Below are positions 8,408-18,168 of a stretch of DNA of 64,000 nucleotides, piece by piece. Within the stretch, counting starts at the first letter, position 1, and each line of letters starts with the position of its first letter. Source of the DNA: [Mycobacterium] manitobense (GTDB taxonomy: Bacteria > Actinomycetota > Actinomycetes > Mycobacteriales > Mycobacteriaceae); assembly GCF_025821665.1 (NCBI RefSeq), contig NZ_JACKSJ010000093.1, positions 1 to 64,000 of the forward strand, read 5' to 3'. The notes under the pieces were generated by a model. That model searched no databases, was not told the DNA's origin, and was given only the letters and a program-made list of their open reading frames with translations. The translations under genes and the position numbers were made by a program.

Positions 8408-8794
8408 CACAACCTCCCAATAGTGCCCCGACCACCTCGAAGTACATCACAGAAATTGACGTGAGACGCAGGCGGTAATGATTCCACGCAAATACCAAAG
8501 CGGTGATTTCCCTTTTCGCACAGGCCGACCAATAACTAGACAATTACGTTCGCACAATTCGAGCAAACTCCGCCTACGACGCCTCCATGGCCCCTGCCAC
8601 CACAGATGTCCGTACGCGGCGGCCGCCGTCCGCGCAGTGGCTAACAACGGCCAGCCGCGATCGGCCATCCATCGCAGCACTCCCCGACCGTCGCCGCGTT
8701 CGCTACTGTTGCAACACGTTCCAGTTCTGCGGGCAGGCCGATCTCGGACGCAGCGCTGGTCAAGGGGGCCGAGCAGGCCCGGACAGGAGCACTC
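8408..8794. other. Intergenic region, partly A/T-rich
   Basis: About 390 bp between divergent genes. The part near 8440-8580 is visibly richer in A/T than its surroundings and holds no convincing gene; open frames here lack ribosome-binding sites and codon character. The right part carries a KstR-type site at 8710-8723. No RNA gene was recognised. Confidence 0.5.
8710..8723. promoter_or_regulatory. KstR-type operator upstream of SDR-transporter-TspO operon
   Basis: TGCAACACGTTCCA fits TnnAACnnGTTnnA at all fixed positions. A TACTGT -10-like box (8704-8709) sits immediately before it, so the operator would cover the transcription start. It lies 71 bp before the SDR start codon. Confidence 0.55.
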
Positions 8795-9562
8795 GTGAGT
8801 GAGCACCGCACCGCCGTCGTCATCGGCGGCGCCTCCGGCATCGGATGGGCCACCGCACAGGCGCTGGCCGCCGACGGCTGCCAGGTGGTGCTCGCCGACC
8901 TGAACGCCCACGGCGCGCGCGACCGGGCCGGTGAGCTCGGCGAGCCGCACACCGCGGCGACCGTCGACGTCACCGACGAGGGGTCGGTGCAGCGGCTGTT
9001 CGACGATCTCGGCGCGGTCGACGTCGTGGTGAACTGCGCCGGGTTCAGCAATGTCGGGCTGATCGTCGACATGCCGGTGGAGCAGTGGCGGTCGGTGATC
9101 GACGTCTGCCTCACCGGTGCCTTCATCGTCGCCAAGCACGCCGGCCGGCGGCTGACCGAAGGCGGCGCGCTGGTGTCGATCTCGTCGCTCAACGGCAGGC
9201 AGCCGGCCGCCGCGATGAGCGCGTACTGCGCGGCCAAGGCCGGGCTGTCGATGCTCACCCAGGTCGCCGCGCTGGAGCTGGGCCCGCGGGGCATCCGCGT
9301 CAACGCCGTCGCACCGGGATTCGTGCACACCCCGCTGACGCAGCCCGCCGCGTCGATCCCCGGCGTCGTCGAGGAGTACATCGAGAACACCGCGCTGGGA
9401 CGGGCAGGCACGCCCGAGGACATCGCGGCGGCCGTGGTCTTCCTGTGCTCGCCGCAGGCGTCCTGGCTGACCGGGGAGGTCCTCGACCTCAACGGCGGAG
9501 CGCATCTCAAGCGCTACCCCGACGTGCTCGGCCACGTGATGAGACTCGCCGAGGCGCACTGA
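8795..9562 (+). CDS. Short-chain dehydrogenase/reductase (FabG-like)
   Basis: A classical SDR of 255 residues: NAD(P) motif GGASGIG (residues 10-16), NCAG, SISS with the catalytic Ser, and YCAAK with catalytic Tyr/Lys. The C-terminus is normal (LTGEVLDLNGG). GTG at 8795 has AGGAG about 6 bases upstream. The stop overlaps the ATG of the AI-2E gene (TGATG). A KstR-type site 71 bp upstream suggests a hydroxysteroid or hydroxyacyl-CoA substrate, but the sequence alone does not identify it; general FabG-type chemistry is equally possible. Confidence 0.85.
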   Translation: MSEHRTAVVIGGASGIGWATAQALAADGCQVVLADLNAHGARDRAGELGEPHTAATVDVTDEGSVQRLFDDLGAVDVVVNCAGFSNVGLIVDMPVEQWRSVIDVCLTGAFIVAKHAGRRLTEGGALVSISSLNGRQPAAAMSAYCAAKAGLSMLTQVAALELGPRGIRVNAVAPGFVHTPLTQPAASIPGVVEEYIENTALGRAGTPEDIAAAVVFLCSPQASWLTGEVLDLNGGAHLKRYPDVLGHVMRLAEAH

Positions 9563-10803
9563 TGGCGACGACCGGGGGTCACGAGTTCACCGACTCGCAG
9601 AAGCGGGCGCTGGCGATCGCAACGGTGATCACTCTGGCGTTCGCCGCCTATTTCCTGCGCACCTTCTTCATCCTCGTCGTGGTCGCGGCCGTCGTCGCCT
9701 ACCTGTTCAACCCCCTCTACGAGCGGTGCAGGCGACGGTTCGGCACGGGCCTGTCGGCGACCCTGACGCTGCTGGCGGTGATCGCCGCGATCATCGTCCC
9801 GGTGAGCGGGCTGGTGTTCTTCGCGGTCGTCCAGATCACCAGCATGGTGACCAGCGTGTCGGCGTGGATGGCCAGAACCGACCTCGGCGCCCTGGGCACC
9901 AGGGCGATCGACGTGGTCAACAGAGCGCTGGCCAGAGTTCCGCTCCTCGACGACTTCCGGGTGACGCCCGACCTGCTGCAGGAACGTACCGCCACGGTCG
10001 CCCAGCACGCAGGCGAGTACCTCCTGGGCATCCTGCAGGGCGCCGTCGGCGGCCTGGTCGGCGGCGTCACCGCGGCCGTCCTCTTCCTCTACGTGTTCAT
10101 CTCGCTGCTGACCAACCGTGACAGGGTCATCATGGTGATCCGCAAGCTGAACCCGCTGGGCGAGGAGATCACCGACCTCTACCTGGAGAAGATGGGCGCG
10201 ATGGTGCGCGGCACCGTCTTCGGCCAGTTCGTGATCGCGCTGGCACAGGGCTTCGCCGGCGCCGTGTCGATCTACATAGCCGGATTCCACCAGGGGTTCT
10301 TCATCTTCGCCATCCTGCTGACCGCGCTGTCGGTGATCCCGCTCGGCGGCGGCATCCTCAGCATCCCGGTCGGCATCGGAATGATGTTGTTCGGCAACGT
10401 GTTCGGCGGCATCTTCGTCATCGCGTTCCACCTGCTGGTGGTGACGAACATCGACAACGTGCTGCGGCCGATCCTCGTCCCGCGTCAGGCCCGGCTGGAC
10501 TCCGCGCTGATGCTGCTGGCCGTGTTCGCCGGCATCGCCATGTGGGGCTTCTGGGGCATCGTGATCGGCCCGGTGGTGATGATCGTCGTCGTCACCACCG
10601 TCACCGTCTACCTCGCGGTGTACAAGGGCGTGCCGCTGGACCAGTTCGACGAGGAGGGCGAGGAGAAGAAGCCGGGCAGGCTGCGCAAGCTCCTCACCCG
10701 CGCCCGCAGGCAGGCGCCCGCCGCCGAGCCGGAAAACGACGCGGACGACGGCGCCGACGGTCCCGCACCCGAGCCGGCCCGGCCCGCCGAACCGCGCGCG
10801 TAG
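9562..10803 (+). CDS. AI-2E (PerM/TqsA)-family membrane transporter
   Basis: A 413-residue polytopic membrane protein with a TM pair near residues 15-50, another pair at 60-90, the long periplasmic/helical segment, and a C-terminal TM cluster (about 210-340) ending in the family motif NIDNVLRPILVPRQARLDSALMLLAVFAGIAMWG. A charged cytoplasmic tail rich in Glu, Ala and Pro follows. It corresponds to H37Rv Rv1101c. The family exports small molecules or ions; the substrate here is unknown. It is coupled to the SDR (TGATG) and followed after 11 bp by tspO. Confidence 0.88.
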   Translation: MATTGGHEFTDSQKRALAIATVITLAFAAYFLRTFFILVVVAAVVAYLFNPLYERCRRRFGTGLSATLTLLAVIAAIIVPVSGLVFFAVVQITSMVTSVSAWMARTDLGALGTRAIDVVNRALARVPLLDDFRVTPDLLQERTATVAQHAGEYLLGILQGAVGGLVGGVTAAVLFLYVFISLLTNRDRVIMVIRKLNPLGEEITDLYLEKMGAMVRGTVFGQFVIALAQGFAGAVSIYIAGFHQGFFIFAILLTALSVIPLGGGILSIPVGIGMMLFGNVFGGIFVIAFHLLVVTNIDNVLRPILVPRQARLDSALMLLAVFAGIAMWGFWGIVIGPVVMIVVVTTVTVYLAVYKGVPLDQFDEEGEEKKPGRLRKLLTRARRQAPAAEPENDADDGADGPAPEPARPAEPRA

Positions 10804-10814
10804 TCTGCCTGCAC

Positions 10815-11309
10815 ATGGTCACCAACACCGCCGCACCCCGGAGCAGAGCGGCACTCGCCTTGGCGATCTCGGTGCTGGCCGTGGTCGCCGCGTCGGTGAT
10901 CGGCGGGCTGGCCTCGGCCACCTCGGCGCAGGACTACGCACGGCTGGAGCAGCCCTCGTGGGCGCCGCCGTCGTGGGTGTTCGGTCCGGTGTGGACGGTG
11001 CTCTACGGCCTGATGGCGCTGGCCGCCTGGCTGGTCTGGCGCACCGGGCCGTCCGAGCAGACCCGCCGCGCGCTGACGCTGTACGCCGTCCAGCTCGTGC
11101 TGAACGCGGCGTGGACGCCGCTGTTCTTCGGGTTGGGATGGCGGGGGGTCGCATTCGCCGAACTGACCGTGCTGCTGGTCGTCCTCGTCGCGACCGTCGC
11201 GCTGTTCTGGCGGCGCTCGGTGGTCGCAGGCGCGCTGCTGGTGCCCTATCTGCTGTGGTCGACGTTCGCGCTGGCCCTGAACTTCGCCGTCTGGCAGCTG
11301 AACAACTAG
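10815..11309 (+). CDS. TspO/MBR family tryptophan-rich sensory protein
   Basis: A 164-residue five-TM protein. The Trp-rich signature PSWAPPSWVFGPVWTVLY (about 46-63), NAAWTPLFFG and the last TM WSTFALALNFAVWQLNN are typical of TspO, the bacterial relative of the mitochondrial translocator protein that binds porphyrins and sterol-like ligands. The ATG at 10815 follows a TAGTCT box that overlaps the previous stop codon, so it may have its own promoter besides being in the operon. Its stop is shared with the convergent DLH gene through a CTAG palindrome (11306-11309). Confidence 0.9.
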   Translation: MVTNTAAPRSRAALALAISVLAVVAASVIGGLASATSAQDYARLEQPSWAPPSWVFGPVWTVLYGLMALAAWLVWRTGPSEQTRRALTLYAVQLVLNAAWTPLFFGLGWRGVAFAELTVLLVVLVATVALFWRRSVVAGALLVPYLLWSTFALALNFAVWQLNN

Positions 11310-12139
11310 CCCGACTTCAGGCGCCGGGTGAGAAACTCCACCACCCGCTTGCGCGCCTCGTAGGCCGGATGCCCGTCGACCTCGCGGACCTCGCGGGTCA
11401 GCACCGAATGCGACATCACGCCGAAGCCGTGCTCGTTGCCCTTCCCCGCATCGATCTCGATCACCTCGAACGCGTCGCCCAGCCGGTCCTTGAGGGTGCG
11501 GAACCGCTCACCCGGCGCCAGTGGGTCCTTGCTGAACCGCAGCGCCAGCGCGCACAGCCCGTCCTCGTCGGCGCGCTGTTTGACGATCCGCAGTTCGCGC
11601 TCCGAGAGCCCCGGGTCGCGCTTGTGCCTGCCGGTGAGCGCCAGCGGCACCGAGGGCTGGCTGAGCACCGGGGCCAGCACGCTGTCGTCGACGGCGGCGG
11701 CGAGTGCGAAGCCGCCGGTGAAGCACTGCCCGATCACGCCGACACCGGGGCCGGGGGTGCGGCCGTTGAGGTCACGGGCCAGTGCGCGCAAGTAGTGCGC
11801 CACCGGCCGGTCGGCGTTGGTCGCGAACGCCGCGAACTCCTTGGACACACAGCCCTTCAGCAGCACGGGCACCGCGCCGGGACCGAGTGCCGGCTTCCCC
11901 GGCGTGCCGAACAGCGACGGCGCGGCGACGGTGAAGCCGCTGTCGACGAGGTGGTTGCCAAGCGCGAGCACGCCCGGGTGCAGGCCGGGCATCTCGGGAA
12001 TGAGCACCACACCGGGGCCCTCGCCCCTGCGGTAAACGTCGTGGGTGTAGCCCGCCGCGGTGAACGGCTCGCAGCTCCATCCGGTCAGGTCGGCTTCCGG
12101 AGCCGCTCCGGCGGGGACATTCGATTCCGGCGCGGTCAT
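11306..12139 (-). CDS. Dienelactone hydrolase family protein
   Basis: An alpha/beta-hydrolase of 277 residues. The nucleophile elbow is GQCFTGG with Cys139, the Cys-nucleophile variant typical of dienelactone hydrolases; an early oxyanion segment is IPEMPGLHPG, and His lies in GNEHGFG. Such enzymes open lactones or thioesters in aromatic ring degradation, though many paralogues have unknown substrates. It overlaps the tspO stop by 4 bp and ends 14 bp before the DUF4245 gene's stop side, with which it is codirectional and probably cotranscribed. Confidence 0.85.
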   Translation of the reverse strand: MTAPESNVPAGAAPEADLTGWSCEPFTAAGYTHDVYRRGEGPGVVLIPEMPGLHPGVLALGNHLVDSGFTVAAPSLFGTPGKPALGPGAVPVLLKGCVSKEFAAFATNADRPVAHYLRALARDLNGRTPGPGVGVIGQCFTGGFALAAAVDDSVLAPVLSQPSVPLALTGRHKRDPGLSERELRIVKQRADEDGLCALALRFSKDPLAPGERFRTLKDRLGDAFEVIEIDAGKGNEHGFGVMSHSVLTREVREVDGHPAYEARKRVVEFLTRRLKSG

Positions 12140-12153
12140 CGCTGCTCCTGGGG

Positions 12154-12786
12154 CTAGGGGACGGTCAGCGGCCGCTGACTCTGCGTCGCCTGCGCCAGCG
12201 TACGGTACTCGTCTGTACCACCCGCGCCGGTGATCGCGATCTGAGCCGGCCCGCCCGCGCCGTCAAGCCTGGTTGTCCACACCGGCTCCGCGTCCTCGCC
12301 GCCTTCGTAGACCACCCACGACCGGCCCGCCACGTCCTGGGTGCCCCTCGGGTAGGCGTCGGGATTGATCGAGCCGACCAGCGCGTCCTCGTCGGCGTTG
12401 CTCTGCGTCAGGCTCAGGTACATGCCGGTGGGCGCCAGGTAGCCGACCCTGGTCGCCACGGCGCGCACGGCCTGCCCGGTCGCGGGATCGGTGCGGCCGC
12501 CGTCGATGCCCTCGCGGCCACCGGAATTGGCCCGCCAGCCCTCCGGAAGCACCGGCACGCGCACCGGAATGCGCAGCGCGTCGGCATCGGCGCGCAGCGC
12601 AGCGGGCGCGTCGAAGTTCGGTACGCGGCCCTCGCCCGGGCCGGCGGGCGCGAACGAACACATGCCCAGCACACCGGCCAGCACGACGCACGCCAGCACC
12701 AGCGGGCCTATCGACCAGAACATGTCCCGGCCGTCGTGGAGCAGCCGTGACTTCGGCTCCTTGGGAGCGGGCTGCGGCTGCGTCAT
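12154..12786 (-). CDS. DUF4245 membrane-anchored protein (Rv1100-like)
   Basis: The 210-residue protein has a short basic N-terminus, one TM segment ([20 protein letters not shown], about residues 27-46) and an extracytoplasmic domain with the DUF4245 features [19 protein letters not shown] and [10 protein letters not shown]. Function is unknown. It lies divergent from glpX as Rv1100 does from glpX in H37Rv. The ATG at 12786 has a GATACT box 7 bases upstream on the minus strand, suggesting a leaderless start; a longer open frame continuing to 13902 is antisense to glpX and is rejected. Confidence 0.85.
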   Translation of the reverse strand: MTQPQPAPKEPKSRLLHDGRDMFWSIGPLVLACVVLAGVLGMCSFAPAGPGEGRVPNFDAPAALRADADALRIPVRVPVLPEGWRANSGGREGIDGGRTDPATGQAVRAVATRVGYLAPTGMYLSLTQSNADEDALVGSINPDAYPRGTQDVAGRSWVVYEGGEDAEPVWTTRLDGAGGPAQIAITGAGGTDEYRTLAQATQSQRPLTVP

Positions 12787-12840
12787 AGCTGCCAGTATCC
12801 CAGCTCCCACCGGTGCATCCCCTTCTGGGACAATCACCGC

Positions 12841-13869
12841 ATGCCTGATCGCCGCCGAGAGGCCCCCGACCGCAACCTCGCCCTCGAACTCGTCCGCGTC
12901 ACCGAGGCCGGTGCCATGGCGGCGGGCCGCTGGGTGGGCCGCGGCGACAAGGAAGGCGGCGACGGCGCGGCCGTCGACGCGATGCGCGAGCTGGTCAACT
13001 CGGTGTCCATGCGCGGCGTCGTCGTCATCGGCGAGGGCGAGAAGGACAACGCGCCGATGCTCTACAACGGCGAGGAGGTCGGTAACGGCGACGGCCCGGA
13101 CTGCGACTTCGCCGTCGACCCGGTCGACGGCACCACGCTGATGAGCAAGGGCATGCCGAACGCGATCTCGGTGCTCGCGGTGGCCGAGCGCGGCGCGATG
13201 TTCGACCCGTCGGCCGTCTTCTACATGAACAAGATCGCCGTCGGGCCCGACGCGGTCGACGCCATCGACATCACCGCGCCGATCGGCGAGAACGTCCGCT
13301 CGGTCGCCAAGGTCAAGGGGCTGTCGGTGCGCGACGTCACGGTGTGCATCCTGGACCGGCCGCGGCACGAACAGCTGATCGCCGACGTCCGGGCCGCGGG
13401 GGCACGCATCCGGCTGATCTCCGACGGCGACGTCGCGGGCGCGATCTCGGCGTGCCGGCCCGGCTCCGGCACCGACATGCTCGCCGGTATCGGCGGCACG
13501 CCCGAGGGCATCATCACCGCGGCGGCGATCCGCTGTATGGGCGGCGCCATCCACGCCCAGCTGGCGCCGACGGACGACGCGGAACGGCAAAAGGCTGTCG
13601 ACGCCGGACACGACGTCGACCGCGTCCTGAAGACCGAGGACCTGGTGTCCGGGGAGAACGTGTTCTTCTGCGCCACCGGCGTCACCGACGGTGACCTGCT
13701 GCAGGGTGTGCGGTACTCCGGCGGCGGCTGCACCACCCAGTCGATCGTGATGCGCAGCAAGTCCGGCACTGTCCGCATGATCGAGGCGTACCACCGGCTG
13801 TCCAAGCTCAACGAGTACTCCGCTGTCGACTTCACCGGCGACAGCACCGCCGCCTATCCCCTGCCGTAA
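12841..13869 (+). CDS. glpX: Class II fructose-1,6-bisphosphatase
   Basis: GlpX is the only essential fructose-1,6-bisphosphatase of mycobacterial gluconeogenesis. The 342-residue protein has the class II metal and substrate motifs [40 protein letters not shown] and ISDGDVAGA, with [14 protein letters not shown]. Length is as expected. It is followed after 32 bp by fumarase, as in H37Rv (Rv1099c-Rv1098c), so the two central-carbon genes likely form an operon. Confidence 0.96.
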   Translation: MPDRRREAPDRNLALELVRVTEAGAMAAGRWVGRGDKEGGDGAAVDAMRELVNSVSMRGVVVIGEGEKDNAPMLYNGEEVGNGDGPDCDFAVDPVDGTTLMSKGMPNAISVLAVAERGAMFDPSAVFYMNKIAVGPDAVDAIDITAPIGENVRSVAKVKGLSVRDVTVCILDRPRHEQLIADVRAAGARIRLISDGDVAGAISACRPGSGTDMLAGIGGTPEGIITAAAIRCMGGAIHAQLAPTDDAERQKAVDAGHDVDRVLKTEDLVSGENVFFCATGVTDGDLLQGVRYSGGGCTTQSIVMRSKSGTVRMIEAYHRLSKLNEYSAVDFTGDSTAAYPLP

Positions 13870-13901
13870 GAACTCCGACAACCCAAGGGACACATCACAC
13901 A

Positions 13902-15308
<1,407 letters not shown>

Positions 15309-15319
15309 GCCCTCCCAAC

Positions 15320-15372
15320 GCGATTTCGGCGCGCTCACGTTCACTGAGCGAACGTCTCCGCGCCGAAACCGC
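15320..15372. repeat. Dispersed palindromic element, copy 1
   Basis: Outer arms GCGATTTCGGCGCG (15320-15333) and CGCGCCGAAACCGC (15359-15372) pair with one mismatch; an inner arm pair CGTTC/GAACG lies in the loop. It sits between the convergent fum and SDR stops and includes the first base of the SDR stop codon. Copies 2 and 3 are at 18112-18164 and 24450-24500. Confidence 0.8.
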
Positions 15373-16448
15373 TAGGGGACGCGGCGGTCGGTGATCGGGC
15401 CGCGGGTCAGGTCGCGCCGCAGGTTGGCCAGCATCGACCGGTACTCAAGCACCGGACTCTCCGTCTGCCCACCGTGGAGGAAGCCGTCGCCCATGTCGGC
15501 CATCGCCTCGGCCGACGAGTACCGCGGGGTCCAGTCGAGTTCGGTTCGCGCGCGGGTGGTGTCGAGCAGCGGCACGGTGAACGACAGGTCGAGCCAGCCC
15601 TCGTCGATGGGCTGCAGGCGCGCCCGCCAGCTCAGCGCGACGGCGGTGCGCAGCAGGCCCGACGGGACGTGCACCGGCTTGGCGCCGAGCGCCTCGGCGA
15701 CGTCGTCGCGGCGCACCGGCGGCTCGGCCGCCAGGTTGAACGCGCCCGCCGCGCGGCGGTCGATGGCAGCGACATACGCCGCGGCGACATCCGAGGCATG
15801 CACGATCGGCACCACCAGCGAACGGTCGAGCGGCAGCACGGGTAGGAACCGTAGCCAGCTCGGCTCGATGAATGCCGGCAGGGAATAGCGGCGCAATCCG
15901 CCTGCGGCGTCGCGCTGCACGATGAAGCCGGGCCGCATCCGGGTGATGGTCACACCGTCCGGATTGTGCTTCTCGTACCCGTCGAGCAGGGCCTCGGCGG
16001 CGGACTTGTGCCGGCTGTAGGCCGACGACGGGACGCCCGCGGTTGACCACGACTCGTCGACGTACTGGCCGTAGCGGCCGGGCGCGTAGGTCCCGACCGA
16101 CGACATGTGCAGTAGGTGACCGACACCGGCGGCGTCCGCGGCGGTCAGCACGGCCCGGGTGCCGCCCACGCCGAGGGCCTCGAGGTACTCGATGTTGCGG
16201 GTCGGCTGGAAGCCCCACGCCAGATGCACCACGCAGTCGGCGTCCTTGACGATCGGCTGCAGCCGCAGCGTGGCATCCCGCTCGGCGAGGTCGACCTGGT
16301 GCCATGTCGCCGAGCGGTAGATGCCAGAGTCGGGCGGTCGCCTGCGGGCGATGCCGGTGACGTCGTAGCCGCCGGCTTCGGCGAGGGCGGTCAACAGAGC
16401 AGTGCCGACGTTGCCGCTGGCACCGGTGATCACGACACGTGTAGCCAT
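15372..16448 (-). CDS. NAD-dependent epimerase/dehydratase family protein
   Basis: An extended SDR of 358 residues with the N-terminal Rossmann motif TGASGNVG (residues 8-15), the VVHLAW segment, HMSSVGTY and the catalytic Tyr/Lys in AYSRHKSAAE. The C-terminal substrate domain ends in LDWTPRYSSAEAM, typical of sugar-nucleotide or aldehyde-type extended SDRs. Substrate unknown. No partner is obvious: it is codirectional with, and 36 bp downstream of, the TetR gene, so it may be part of the oxygenase-TetR transcription unit. Confidence 0.8.
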   Translation of the reverse strand: MATRVVITGASGNVGTALLTALAEAGGYDVTGIARRRPPDSGIYRSATWHQVDLAERDATLRLQPIVKDADCVVHLAWGFQPTRNIEYLEALGVGGTRAVLTAADAAGVGHLLHMSSVGTYAPGRYGQYVDESWSTAGVPSSAYSRHKSAAEALLDGYEKHNPDGVTITRMRPGFIVQRDAAGGLRRYSLPAFIEPSWLRFLPVLPLDRSLVVPIVHASDVAAAYVAAIDRRAAGAFNLAAEPPVRRDDVAEALGAKPVHVPSGLLRTAVALSWRARLQPIDEGWLDLSFTVPLLDTTRARTELDWTPRYSSAEAMADMGDGFLHGGQTESPVLEYRSMLANLRRDLTRGPITDRRVP

Positions 16449-16484
16449 GGTCCTGCCATACCCGTCGCGCCGCGGCTCAACCCC

Positions 16485-17078
16485 TCACCAGACGAGGGGC
16501 ACCAGGAACCGCTGGGCGTAGGAGCGCACGGCGTCGTCGTCGCGGATGTCGAGGGCGGGCGTCGGCACCTGGGCGAGCGAGCAGGCCAGCCGGATGTGCA
16601 ATTCGGCGACGGCCTGCAGGTCGGCGTCGGGCATCGTGGCACCCGACGCGCGCAGCGCCTTGGCCATCGCGGTGGACGCGCTGGTGAGGAAGGTGACGGC
16701 CTCGGCGTAGACGCCGGCCACCGAGGTCATCTCCGTGTCGGGTTGCAGAAAACGTTGGATGACGGGTTCGGTGCTCATCAGCCGCAACCCCTCGCAGAAG
16801 GCCGCGACCGCAACGTCTTTGGGACCGGAGTCGATGCCGACCGTGCGCAGCCGGACCATCGCGGCCTCGAACGTGCGCCTGCCGAGTTCGGTGATCAGCA
16901 GGTCGCGGCTCGGGAAGCGCCGGTACAGCGTGCTGCGGCTGACACCGGCCTGCCGGGCGACGACGTCCATGCTGGCGCGGCCGATGCCGACGAGCGCGAC
17001 CTCTTCCGCGGCGGCCTTGAGGATCGCGTCCTCCTGCTCGGAAGGGGTGGCGGTGCTGCGCGAACGGGCCATCGTCAC
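16485..17078 (-). CDS. TetR family transcriptional regulator
   Basis: A 197-residue one-component repressor-type protein. The N-terminal HTH is clear (GRASMDVVARQAGVSRSTLYRRFPSRDLL, about residues 33-61), followed by an all-helical ligand domain. GTG at 17078 or ATG at 17072 are both possible starts. It is 7 bp downstream of the MpaB-like gene on the same strand, and a perfect 9-bp inverted repeat lies in front of that gene, so autoregulation of the pair is likely (inference). Confidence 0.88.
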   Translation of the reverse strand: MTMARSRSTATPSEQEDAILKAAAEEVALVGIGRASMDVVARQAGVSRSTLYRRFPSRDLLITELGRRTFEAAMVRLRTVGIDSGPKDVAVAAFCEGLRLMSTEPVIQRFLQPDTEMTSVAGVYAEAVTFLTSASTAMAKALRASGATMPDADLQAVAELHIRLACSLAQVPTPALDIRDDDAVRSYAQRFLVPLVW

Positions 17079-17085
17079 CAGTGTG

Positions 17086-18048
17086 TCACCCGACGGGACA
17101 TCCGCTCGGCGGCCCGAACGAGTCGAGGGACACCGAGCGGTGCAGCCGGACCAGCTTCTCGTACTGCAGCCGGTTGTAGGCCAGCGGGATCAGCAGCAGC
17201 CGGTCCGGCAGCGTGCGCCAGATGAGTTGCAGCACCCGGGTGTACACCGCGAACTCGGCGTCGTGGCGGGACTGCCAGTCGAAGCCGGTGAGCTCGCGGA
17301 CGCCAGGATGCATGATGCCGAACGAGCAGACCTTGACCACGCGCCCGGCGACCGGCCGGACGGCAGCCCACAGCGGCGTCAGCCCGGCCCGAAGTGGCGG
17401 CGGCAGGAGAAGCGTCGGCAGCGGCAACCGGGTGAGGTTGTCAACGACACGGTCCAGGAACGGGTTGGCGGCGAGCTCGGTCGCCACCATGCGGTCGTAG
17501 TAGCTCACCGCGTCGGCGTGCGTGGCGGGCAGTCGGCCGGCCTTCCCGGGCAGTTCGATGGACCTGAAAGCCTCGAGGAGCTGCTGGTAGGCGGCTTCGC
17601 GTTCGGCCGGGTTCAGCGTGATGCCGGTGGCCGGAGTGAACGAGTTCAGGGTGATGAAGATGCCGCTGACCGCGATCCAGTTCCACAGGTCCGGGTTGAG
17701 TGCGCTGTAGCGGGTGTCGGCGAAGTCACCCTTGCCGCGTCCGCGCACCTCGCGGTGCATCGTCTTGAGGCGCTCGCCCTCGGCTTCCCGGTCGGCGGGA
17801 TCGCCCCAGATCGCCAACAGCGCCGAGAAACCGCTGCGCACACCGCGATCGGCGAAGTTGCTCTCGAAACGGCCGGTCCGGTCGACGGCTGCGGCGACCG
17901 GCACCAGCGCGACTTCGTCAAAGGCCGCCGCGCCGAAGACGCCGGTGAGCACGCTGCCGCTGTGCTTGCGGAACTGCCGCATCACCCACGGCCGGACCGT
18001 CGCGTCCTCCGATACCTCGCGCACCCGCGCTGCCACTGCCTCGGTCAT
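17086..18048 (-). CDS. DUF2236 / MpaB-like oxygenase family protein
   Basis: A 320-residue all-helical protein of the DUF2236 family, which includes fungal MpaB and the rubber oxygenase Lcp (b-type heme enzymes). Seen here: RLKTMHREVRG (His near 100) and YSALNPDLWNWIA, the region that in most members reads W-V-H; the His is replaced by Ala, so heme binding may differ. The ATG at 18048 has AGGGGAG upstream; a frame start at 18096 would include the operator and is rejected. It heads an operon with the TetR gene. Substrate unknown. Confidence 0.75.
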   Translation of the reverse strand: MTEAVAARVREVSEDATVRPWVMRQFRKHSGSVLTGVFGAAAFDEVALVPVAAAVDRTGRFESNFADRGVRSGFSALLAIWGDPADREAEGERLKTMHREVRGRGKGDFADTRYSALNPDLWNWIAVSGIFITLNSFTPATGITLNPAEREAAYQQLLEAFRSIELPGKAGRLPATHADAVSYYDRMVATELAANPFLDRVVDNLTRLPLPTLLLPPPLRAGLTPLWAAVRPVAGRVVKVCSFGIMHPGVRELTGFDWQSRHDAEFAVYTRVLQLIWRTLPDRLLLIPLAYNRLQYEKLVRLHRSVSLDSFGPPSGCPVG

Positions 18049-18066
18049 GACGACTCCCCTCGACCC

Positions 18067-18097
18067 GTTGACACAAAGACTAGGCTTCTGTGTCAAC
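18067..18097. promoter_or_regulatory. Probable TetR operator/promoter
   Basis: GTTGACACA (18067-18075) and TGTGTCAAC (18089-18097) are perfect 9-bp inverted arms separated by 13 bp, 18 bp upstream of the MpaB-like start codon. The left part also contains a TTGACA -35-like hexamer on each strand. Binding of the adjacent TetR protein is inferred from location and symmetry. Confidence 0.6.
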
Positions 18098-18111
18098 GTG
18101 TCAAGAGCACC

Positions 18112-18164
18112 GCGATTTCGGCGCGCTCCCGTTCGCTCACCGAACGAAAGCGCGCCGAAATCGC
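18112..18164. repeat. Dispersed palindromic element, copy 2
   Basis: Perfect 16-bp outer arms GCGATTTCGGCGCGCT (18112-18127) and its complement (18149-18164), with an inner CGTTCG/CGAACG pair. It starts 4 bp past the phoH2 stop (minus strand), so it may end phoH2 transcription. Confidence 0.85.
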
Positions 18165-18168
18165 TAGG

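Noticed and set aside
8478-8798. 106-codon plus-strand frame upstream of the SDR.
   Set aside because: Starts in the A/T-rich non-coding part, has no ribosome site, and overlaps the KstR-type operator and SDR start.
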